Below are positions 32,761 to 38,242 of a stretch of DNA of 38,242 nt, piece after piece. Position 1 is the stretch's first letter, and each line of letters starts with the position of its first letter. A program made the position numbers and the translations under genes. The notes below the pieces were generated by a model. That model did no database searches. It saw nothing but the letters and a program-made list of their open reading frames with translations, and was not told the DNA's origin. Source of the DNA: Acidobacteriota bacterium (GTDB taxonomy: Bacteria; Acidobacteriota; Terriglobia; Versatilivoradales; Versatilivoraceae); NCBI GenBank assembly GCA_022821775.1, contig JAJECY010000135.1, positions 1 through 38,242 of the forward strand, read 5' to 3'.

Positions 32761-33912
32761 ATGGTGCGCCATTTTCAGTCCCACGAGCCTGGGCGTCCGC
32801 TCCCCACCCAATCCAAGGGAAAAGCACTGAAGAGCAATCCACCACCATCGAGGCCGGCTTCAGAGCGACAGGCTTCCCGAAGAAGTCTTTGTAAAATGGG
32901 CGCACTGGCCCTCGGGAGCCTGGCTCTTCCCTGGGGTTGCCGTCAACCGCCCGCCTCACCCGGCCGGCGCTGGAGTTCCACGGAGGAACTGATCAAGGCC
33001 CTGGACGGTCCCCACAACTACCTGCCCACTCCGTTTCGAGCCGATTACTCGGTGGACGTGGAAGGCCTTCGGCGCAACGTGGCCTACCACGCCGAAGGGG
33101 ATCGCCTGACGGTGGTGGTCGGAGGCGGCTATGGCGAAGGCTGGAAGCTGAGCCTGGAGGAGCACCGTGAGGTGGTCGCTGCCGCCGTATCGGGCGCCCG
33201 GCGGCAAATGCCGGTGATGGCGGGAGTGATCGGCGGATACAGGATTTCCATTGACATGGCCAGGAACGCCGAAAGGGCCGGCGCGGATGCGCTGGTGATT
33301 TTCCCTCCCCGAGGGCAACACTGGCGTGCTGAAAACTACTACGAATTCTACAAGGACATCATTGCTTCGGTCTCCATCGGCGCCGTCATCCTCCCCAGTG
33401 GCCAACACGATTTCTGGCCGGAGGTTCTCATCCGATTGGCCGAGATCCCCAACATGATCGGATTCTTCCCCTCTCTGGGCCCGGATGAGGACTACTATCC
33501 CAGGACCGGGGGACAGATTCTGGAGGCCGTTGCCAAGCCCCTGCTGTTCATGGCGGAAAATGAACCGGCCGCCTCCGCTTCATTTTCGCGGGGAAGCCGC
33601 GCCTATTCCACGGCGGCGGCCGCGCTGGTTCCGGAGGCCTCCAGGCGCTTCTGGAAGCACGGAGTGGCCGGAGAGACCGCGAAGATGGAGGAGGTGCTGA
33701 AAACCGAGGTGGACCCCATTCTCAAGATCCGCGGCTACAAGCCGGGCTACGGCATCAGCGGCATCAAGGTGGCCATGGAAGCCTTGGGAAGGGCCGGGGG
33801 GCCTGTCCGTCCGCCCGGCACCCAGGTGGATCCCGCAGATCGGGCAGGCATCGCCGAGATCCTGCGGAAGCATCCCGAGACGCGTTCCCTGGTCGTCGAG
33901 GACTTCACCTAG
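32761..33912 (+). CDS. exported DapA-family homologue lacking the Schiff-base lysine
   Basis: A 383-residue protein whose core (about residues 75-340) has the DapA/NanA fold text (LPTPFRADYSVDVEGLRRNV, GGGYGEGWKLSLEEHREVV). The N-terminus carries a twin-arginine-like signal (RRSLCKMGALALGSLALPWG, then Cys), so it is probably exported. In place of the catalytic lysine segment it reads NMIGFFPSLGPD, with F236 where K is expected. The tyrosine motif (YNxP) is also lost (VILPSGQHDFW). A class I aldolase reaction is therefore unlikely. It may bind a sugar acid instead. The start codon is uncertain. ATG 32761 immediately follows the DUF1501 stop and has no clear ribosome-binding site. Confidence 0.85.
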   Translation: MVRHFQSHEPGRPLPTQSKGKALKSNPPPSRPASERQASRRSLCKMGALALGSLALPWGCRQPPASPGRRWSSTEELIKALDGPHNYLPTPFRADYSVDVEGLRRNVAYHAEGDRLTVVVGGGYGEGWKLSLEEHREVVAAAVSGARRQMPVMAGVIGGYRISIDMARNAERAGADALVIFPPRGQHWRAENYYEFYKDIIASVSIGAVILPSGQHDFWPEVLIRLAEIPNMIGFFPSLGPDEDYYPRTGGQILEAVAKPLLFMAENEPAASASFSRGSRAYSTAAAALVPEASRRFWKHGVAGETAKMEEVLKTEVDPILKIRGYKPGYGISGIKVAMEALGRAGGPVRPPGTQVDPADRAGIAEILRKHPETRSLVVEDFT

Positions 33913-33988
33913 TCCGTAATTCTCCGCAAGCTCTTTCAGCGATGATCTTCGGGAATCCTATCAACTACAGATCGGAAAAAAATTTTTC

Positions 33989-35032
33989 ATGGTAACCAAG
34001 ACAGCCGACGAGCTTCGCCGTTTGACCCGGCAGATTCTGGAAGCGGCCGGAGCCGTCCCCGACCAGGCCGAAATCGTGGCGGAGCACCTGGTCCTGGCCA
34101 ATTTGCGTGGGGTGGACTCCCATGGAGTCTGGCATATCGAGGGCTATGTGCGGGCCATCCGGGACGGACACATCCGCGTGGCGGCGGAGCCGAAGATCGC
34201 CCGGGAAACCCCGGCAAGCGCACTGGTGCAGGGGGATTGGGCCTTCGGACACGTGGTGGGGCGCTTCGCCATGCAGACGGCCATTGAAAAAGCCGGGAAC
34301 CAGGGTTTGTCAGTCGTCTCCCTTGTTCAAACCCACCACATCGGCCGACTGGGTCACTATGCGGAAATGGCCGCGGCCGAGGGCATGGTCTCGATGGTCT
34401 GGGCCGGAGGCCAGGGGGCCGAGAAACCGGCTGCCGTCCCCTTTGGTGGGCGCAAACCCCTTTTTCACACCAACCCCATCGCCATGGGTTTGCCCATGGG
34501 AAGTCAAGCCCCTGTCATCATCGATTTCGCCACCTCGGCCACCGCCGGTGTCAAGGTGATCAACGCCTTCAACCGAAATCAGCAACTTCCCACCGATTGC
34601 GTTGTGGACAAGGAGGGGAATCCCACCACCGATCCCCGGAAATTCATCGACGGGGGCGCCCACCTGCCCTTCGGCGGCCACAAGGGCTATGCCTTGATGC
34701 TGGCCACCGAGATGCTGGGCAGGACCTTCAGCGGGGCTGACGACGGAGCCGGGCTCGACTATTCCGATCCTCTCTTTCGACGCCACGGCGCCACCTTGAT
34801 CGTCTTCCGGGCCGACCTGTTCCAGCCGCTGTCCCAGTACAGCGGGCGCGCCGACGAGCTGGCCCGCCGAGCCCTGGCCATTCCGCCCGCTCCCGGCTTC
34901 AAGGAAGTCCTGCTGCCGGGCGTGCCAGAGGACCGAACCCAACAGGTCCGCCAGCGGGACGGCATCCCCATCGCCGACGACATCTGGGAAACCATCGTCC
35001 AGTCGGCATCCTCGGTGGGTGTTCAGGCCTGA
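33989..35032 (+). CDS. malate/L-lactate/ureidoglycolate dehydrogenase family (Ldh2) oxidoreductase
   Basis: A 347-residue NAD(P)-dependent 2-hydroxyacid dehydrogenase of the Ldh_2 (type II malate/lactate dehydrogenase) family. Typical motifs are DSHGVWHIEGYV (D43-G46), QTHHIGRLGHYAEMAA (H116-H117) and LPFGGHKGYALML near residue 230. Relatives oxidise malate, L-lactate, ureidoglycolate or 2,3-diketogulonate-type sugar acids. With the LysR gene downstream and the aldolases nearby, a sugar-acid substrate is plausible. It is cytoplasmic, starts at ATG 33989 and lies 76 bases after the DapA-like gene. Confidence 0.92.
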   Translation: MVTKTADELRRLTRQILEAAGAVPDQAEIVAEHLVLANLRGVDSHGVWHIEGYVRAIRDGHIRVAAEPKIARETPASALVQGDWAFGHVVGRFAMQTAIEKAGNQGLSVVSLVQTHHIGRLGHYAEMAAAEGMVSMVWAGGQGAEKPAAVPFGGRKPLFHTNPIAMGLPMGSQAPVIIDFATSATAGVKVINAFNRNQQLPTDCVVDKEGNPTTDPRKFIDGGAHLPFGGHKGYALMLATEMLGRTFSGADDGAGLDYSDPLFRRHGATLIVFRADLFQPLSQYSGRADELARRALAIPPAPGFKEVLLPGVPEDRTQQVRQRDGIPIADDIWETIVQSASSVGVQA

Positions 35033-35065
35033 GACTTGGATCTGCACAGGCCGCCCCAAGGGACA

Positions 35066-35095
35066 CCCCCGGGAGCGCGGGCGTCCCACCCGCAT
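35066..35095 (-). repeat. REP-like palindromic repeat, inverted copy
   Basis: Reverse complement of the core of the copy at 35214-35285, differing at only one or two of 30 positions. With that copy it forms a head-to-head pair of the kind seen in bacterial interspersed mosaic elements. Confidence 0.75.
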
Positions 35096-35213
35096 CCTTA
35101 ATACCTGATTCCTTTTGCTGGCGTTGAGCCTTCGTCCGGTGCTGAAAGCAGCCGGCCTGTCGGCGGCAACCTCAACGGCCAAACCGAAGCAAACCCACGG
35201 CGCAGTTCCGGAT

Positions 35214-35285
35214 CGATCCGAGTGGCGGAGAGGGACAAGGCTGTGCCGAACATGGTGCGGGCGGGACGCCCGCGCTCCCGGGGGG
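35214..35285 (+). repeat. REP-like palindromic repeat, copy 2
   Basis: Carries the stem GCGGGCG-GGA-CGCCCGC (35257-35273) and about 45 bases of 5' flank shared with the copy at 115-187, 35 kb away. Confidence 0.75.
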
Positions 35286-35401
35286 CATCCTCCTCACCAT
35301 CAACCGGGAACATCGTTTCCATCGTGCCCGGAAGTCGGCCGACAAGCCGGGTTCAGAGCTCTCCCCGGGCGGTTTTTCAGCAGGAAATGACCGCGTAGCC
35401 G

Positions 35402-35452
35402 ATTGGCTAATTCCAATAGTTCGATATATGATTCGCATAAGAAAAACTTATG
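35402..35452 (+). promoter_or_regulatory. LysR-type binding site(s) upstream of lysR
   Basis: CATAAG-AAAAA-CTTATG (35436-35452) is a perfect palindrome containing T-N11-A (T35438, A35450), the consensus of LysR-family recognition sites. A second dyad, ATTGG-CTAATT-CCAAT, lies at 35402-35417. The ATG of the regulator is about 75 bases downstream. Both dyads probably serve its autoregulation or the control of a neighbouring gene. Confidence 0.65.
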
Positions 35453-35524
35453 GATTGCGAATACCCCTCGCCAGCCCGGCATGAGAACCGGGGAAGCGGG
35501 TATGACGCCCCTGTCCAACCCGAT

Positions 35525-36430
35525 ATGAACCTCGACCAGATTCGCAACTTCCATGCCGTGGCGGTCCACCGGAGCTTTACCATTGCCGCCGAAAAGCTCT
35601 TCCGCACCCAGCCGGCGATCAGCACCCAGGTCCGGACCTTGGAAGAAGAGTTGGGGGCCAGACTCTTCGATCGCATCGGAAAAAGGGTCTACCTGACCCA
35701 GGCGGGCGATGTGCTGTTCGACTATGCCGAGCGATTGCTGAATCTGCACGATGAAGCCAAGCTGGCGGTCACCGAGGTGAACACCGTTCCCAAGGGGAAA
35801 ATACTGATCGGCGCCAACGAGTCCACCTGTCTCTACGTGCTGCCCCAAATCTTCGCGCTCTTCAAGAAGAAATACCCGGAAGTTCAGATCAGCATCTACC
35901 GCAACTTTTCGAAGAAGGTTCTGGACAAGGTCCGCGGCAACCAGTTGGACTTTGGGATCGTCACCCTGCCCGTTCCGGAACAGGAGCTGAACATCCTGCC
36001 CATTGCCGAGGACGAACTGTGGCTGATAACCAGCCCGGACCATCCGCTGACTCTCCAAACCTCGCCCGACTTGGAGGAGGTCGTCTCTTATCCCTTCATT
36101 TTCCATACTGCCGGAACCACTCGCGAACGCCTCAGAAAACACTTCGGGAGCCAGTGGGACCGCTTGCATATCTCGATGGAACTCGCCAGCATCGAGACGA
36201 TCAAGAAATTCGTATCCATCGGCATGGGCATTTCAATTGTGCCGAAGAGCTATGCTGAAGAAGAACGCAGGCAGGGAACCCTGTGCCTGTTGCCTTTGAG
36301 GAAACTGAATCTGATTCGCAAGCTGGGACTCATCTACCGAAAAAATCGCTATCTCTCACGGGCTTGCATCGTCTTTCTCGAAGTCGTGGAAGAATCCATG
36401 CATGCCCTGGCAATGGAACGAAGTGGTTAG
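35525..36430 (+). CDS. LysR-family transcriptional regulator
   Basis: A 301-residue regulator. The N-terminal winged helix-turn-helix runs to about residue 60 (NLDQIRNFHAVAVHRSFTIA, then EKLFRTQPAISTQVRTLEEE). An LTTR effector-binding domain follows (about 90-295), with KGKILIGANESTCLYVLPQI and ISIVPKSYAEEE. The ligand is probably a small acid, but it cannot be named. The ATG at 35525 gives the standard N-terminus. The open frame back to 35450 is not needed. The likely target is the Ldh2 gene upstream or itself, since a LysR palindrome lies just before the gene. Confidence 0.93.
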   Translation: MNLDQIRNFHAVAVHRSFTIAAEKLFRTQPAISTQVRTLEEELGARLFDRIGKRVYLTQAGDVLFDYAERLLNLHDEAKLAVTEVNTVPKGKILIGANESTCLYVLPQIFALFKKKYPEVQISIYRNFSKKVLDKVRGNQLDFGIVTLPVPEQELNILPIAEDELWLITSPDHPLTLQTSPDLEEVVSYPFIFHTAGTTRERLRKHFGSQWDRLHISMELASIETIKKFVSIGMGISIVPKSYAEEERRQGTLCLLPLRKLNLIRKLGLIYRKNRYLSRACIVFLEVVEESMHALAMERSG

Positions 36431-36454
36431 TGGAGAGTGGAGAGTGGAGAGTGG
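36428..36454 (+). repeat. heptamer tandem array (AGAGTGG)
   Basis: TAGTGG followed by three AGAGTGG units, overlapping the LysR stop codon. It is the left boundary of a cassette of about 380 bases whose inverted partner is at 36836-36866. Confidence 0.85.
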
Positions 36455-36486
36455 TTCAATCAGCGGGCTGAGTATTATCCAATGAC

Positions 36487-36764
36487 GTGCCTTTTGCAAA
36501 ATTCTTCATTATGCGGGACTTATTGCCGGGAAGGGTTGTGATCCCCGAGAGGTGGCGTCTGCCCCCCTCCGGATCGACAGCGAGCTTCGCTTTTGTCTCT
36601 CCGACTCCCCCTCAAGGAGGGAGTGATTCTTGAGCGCTGAACCAGGGGCTTTGCCCGATTCCCAGGTTTGACGGAAACGATGTTCCCGGTTGATCGCGTG
36701 GAGAGTGCCCTCCCCGGGGGAGCTTTTGGGCGGGCCGTGGAGTTCCGAATATTGCAAGAGGCTC
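36487..36764. mobile_element. MITE-like element with 18-bp imperfect terminal inverted repeats
   Basis: The left end (36487-36504) and right end (36747-36764) match at 15 of 18 positions as inverted repeats. The same end sequence forms the small palindrome at 10480-10550. The interior has no transposase and carries other dispersed repeats. A clear target-site duplication is not visible. It is probably a non-autonomous remnant. Confidence 0.5.
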
Positions 36765-36835
36765 TGATGGCTGCTTAACGATCAATTCCCGATACAAGCT
36801 TGACGATGTCACGAGAAGCTGCCTTACTTCCGAAA

Positions 36836-36866
36836 CTATCCACTAATCACTAGCCACTATCCACTA
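36836..36866 (-). repeat. heptamer tandem array, inverted
   Basis: Units CCACTAT/CCACTAA/TCACTAG, inverted relative to 36428-36454. It lies just before the ribosome-binding region of the next gene. Confidence 0.8.
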
Positions 36867-36882
36867 ATGAGGGTGAACCAGG

Positions 36883-37506
36883 ATGGAGAACGAGAATCGA
36901 AACGCCAACGATGAAGCTCCCCGGCTCCCTTCCGAGACGGAGCCGGAGGGTTTCCGAGTCGAGATGGTCGGACCTTCCAGAAAGCGAACCTGGATTCTGG
37001 CGGGAGTGGTGATCGCAGCCGTACTCTTTCTGGTCGGTTCGGTGATCTCATCTTCCGGGGTGATGGACGCCTGGCTTCCCTGGACGCAGGAATACGCTCA
37101 GCGAAGGGTCCCGCCGGTGCCTGACGGAGGCGAACCCATTGCGCTGCTGGAGTTCAACCAGGAACGAGGCGAGGACACCATCACGGTGACGGGGAGAATC
37201 CTGAACCGAACCGAAGGAACGCTCGAGGATCTCATCGCCACACTGACCCTGATCACCTCTCTGGAGTTACCCCTGGAAGAGGACGTGCCGTTGACTCCCC
37301 AGAGCCTGGAAGCCGGCTCGGAGGGAACGTTCGAGTGGGTGAAACCGCTGTCCGGAGAGGCCGGCGGGATCAAGCTCAAGTTCAGGCTGGCCAACGGAGC
37401 CGTCATTCAGCATCGGGACAGCCGCTACGAGGATTCGGAGGAAACGCCGGAGGAGGCGCCCGAAGAGACGCCGGTGGATTTGACCGGTGAGGCCCCCACC
37501 GGGTAG
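36883..37506 (+). CDS. membrane-anchored protein with extracytoplasmic beta domain (FxLYD-like)
   Basis: A 207-residue protein with a polar 35-residue N-terminus and one membrane helix (about 36-57, WILAGVVIAAVLFLVGSVIS). A small beta-rich domain follows (about 85-180), with VTGRILNRTEGTLEDLIATL and AGSEGTFEWVKPLSGEAGGI, the pattern of FxLYD or similar domains. The acidic tail has an E-x-P-E-E pattern (EETPEEAPEETPVD). The function is unknown. The ATG at 36883 follows GAGGGTG. It is followed after 120 bases by a radical SAM gene. Confidence 0.8.
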   Translation: MENENRNANDEAPRLPSETEPEGFRVEMVGPSRKRTWILAGVVIAAVLFLVGSVISSSGVMDAWLPWTQEYAQRRVPPVPDGGEPIALLEFNQERGEDTITVTGRILNRTEGTLEDLIATLTLITSLELPLEEDVPLTPQSLEAGSEGTFEWVKPLSGEAGGIKLKFRLANGAVIQHRDSRYEDSEETPEEAPEETPVDLTGEAPTG

Positions 37507-37626
37507 ATTTTGTTTGGCCCGCGGCGATTCGTTTGCATATATTGTGCCCCCACTGCTGCGTAATCGGCTCATTTCCGAAAACCGATCGACCTCGATTCGG
37601 CCCGCGTTGAGCAGGAGTACGAAAGA

Positions 37627-38242
37627 ATGAACATGGGTAACGAAACAGGGATTCGCAGGACATTCCTGGCGGCCCACCGGCGTGTCAGGGAATGGCGCAT
37701 GGTTGCCAAAGCCCTGCTTTCCACCAGGCATCCGGTGCTGGCGCACCTCATCCCCATCCGCCGATGCAACCTTTCCTGCACCTACTGCAATGAGTTCGAC
37801 AAGGTTTCGGCGCCGGTGCCCATCGAGGAAATGCTGCGGCGGGTCGACCAACTGGCCCGCTTGGGCACCAGCGTGATCACCATCAGCGGAGGGGAACCGA
37901 TGTTGCACCCCGAGCTGGACGCCGTGGTGAAGCGGATACGGCTGCGAAAAATGATGGCGGGGTTGATAACCAACGGTTATCTGCTCAGTGTCAAGCGCAT
38001 CCGACAGCTCAATCAGGCGGGCCTGGAGCATCTGCAGATCAGCATCGACAACGTCAACCCGGACGACGTCTCCAAAAAAAGCCTCAAGGTTCTGGACCGG
38101 AAGCTGGTGATGCTGGCCGAGCACGCCGACTTCGCGGTCAACATCAACTCGGTCATCGGTTCCGGAATCCGCTTCCCCGAGGACGCCTTGCAGGTGGCGC
38201 GCCGGGCTGTCTCCCTGGGCTTCTCCAGCACCCTGGGCATCA
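37627..38242 (+). CDS. radical SAM domain protein (partial, cut by window edge)
   Basis: At least 205 residues of a radical SAM enzyme, open at the right edge. The 4Fe-4S motif is C-x3-C-x2-C in [17 protein letters not shown], near residues 48-55. It is followed by [12 protein letters not shown], the SAM-binding GGE block, and LITNGYLLS. An N-terminal extension of about 40 basic residues precedes the domain. The ATG at 37627 has AGGAG nine bases upstream. The subfamily cannot be fixed from the visible half; HpnH-like and other B12-independent radical SAM enzymes share these motifs. Confidence 0.9.
   Translation, partial: MNMGNETGIRRTFLAAHRRVREWRMVAKALLSTRHPVLAHLIPIRRCNLSCTYCNEFDKVSAPVPIEEMLRRVDQLARLGTSVITISGGEPMLHPELDAVVKRIRLRKMMAGLITNGYLLSVKRIRQLNQAGLEHLQISIDNVNPDDVSKKSLKVLDRKLVMLAEHADFAVNINSVIGSGIRFPEDALQVARRAVSLGFSSTLGI

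Larger units (their letters stand above)
35033..35524. other. repeat-rich spacer before LysR gene
   Basis: A 492-base spacer. It carries REP-like palindromic copies at 35066-35095 (inverted) and 35214-35285, and a 22-base segment (35299-35320) that recurs inverted at 36673-36694. It also holds the LysR-type regulatory dyads near 35402-35452. No gene is supported; open frames here are repeat sequence. Confidence 0.65.
36431..36882. other. spacer with nested repeat elements
   Basis: A 452-base spacer framed by heptamer arrays (36428-36454 and 36836-36866). Inside is an element bounded by GTGCCTTTTGCAAAATTC-type ends (36487-36764). That element in turn contains a copy (36561-36640) of the repeat seen at 212-290, and a 22-base segment shared with 35299-35320. 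No gene is supported. Confidence 0.65.

Noticed and set aside
27967-32811. Very long minus-strand frames (over 700 codons) opposite the DUF1549 and DUF1501 genes
   Set aside because: The plus strand carries unmistakable domains. The opposite frames are low-complexity Gly/Val/Gln-rich shadows.

Overview
The window is a GC-rich bacterial chromosome segment with 30 supported protein genes, one of them cut by the right edge, and one tRNA. No ribosomal RNA, CRISPR array, intact insertion sequence or phage gene is visible. Three things suggest an Acidobacteriota-, Planctomycetota- or Verrucomicrobiota-like heterotroph, probably from a metagenome: the DUF1549/DUF1553 cytochrome plus DUF1501 pair, several twin-arginine (Tat) exported proteins, and intergenic spacers full of dispersed repeats. 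Acidobacteriota is my best guess, but no marker gene here settles it.

Layout. 1-4.5 kb: a repeat-rich leader, then the tetrapyrrole genes hemB and hemL and a sodium:solute symporter. 4.5-5.7 kb: a vapBC-type toxin-antitoxin pair on the minus strand, with a probable leaderless promoter and operator, divergent from a YbaN-type membrane protein. 5.8-9.2 kb: tRNA-Val(CAC), a CDP-alcohol phosphatidyltransferase, a PDZ/radical-SAM-like DUF512 protein, and a convergent site-2-protease-type metalloprotease with CBS domains. 9.5-13.1 kb: an EamA transporter, a short-chain dehydrogenase and an MFS transporter. 13.1-19.1 kb: a compact five-gene minus-strand cluster. In transcription order it holds an aldo/keto reductase, an alpha/alpha-toroid protein, a cupin, and two tandem paralogous Tat-exported proteins that look like TIM-barrel glycosidases. 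19.35-20.8 kb: a cupin divergent from a DapA-family aldolase, sharing a promoter region with a clear inverted repeat. 21-25 kb: an M1 metallopeptidase with a membrane protein, then an unrecognised protein with an internal duplication. 25.3-26.1 kb: a TacA/TacT-type toxin-antitoxin pair. 26.1-27.8 kb: an HpcH/HpaI aldolase with an SDR whose catalytic Tyr is Phe. 28-33.9 kb: a cytochrome/LamG DUF1549-DUF1553 protein, a DUF1501 protein and an exported DapA-like protein without its Schiff-base lysine. 34-36.4 kb: an Ldh2-type dehydrogenase and a LysR regulator preceded by a T-N11-A palindrome. 36.9-38.2 kb: an anchored beta-domain protein and the start of a radical SAM enzyme.

How the genes may work together. 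Much of 13-36 kb reads as scavenging and breakdown of sugars, sugar acids or related polyols: exported putative hydrolases, cupins, AKR and SDR oxidoreductases, class I and class II aldolases, an Ldh2 dehydrogenase and several transporters. The substrate cannot be read from the sequence. The least explained parts are the Tat-exported paralog pair with its operon partners, the lysine-less exported DapA homologue tied to the DUF1549/DUF1501 module, and a family of intergenic cassettes bounded by inverted arrays of a 7-bp repeat.
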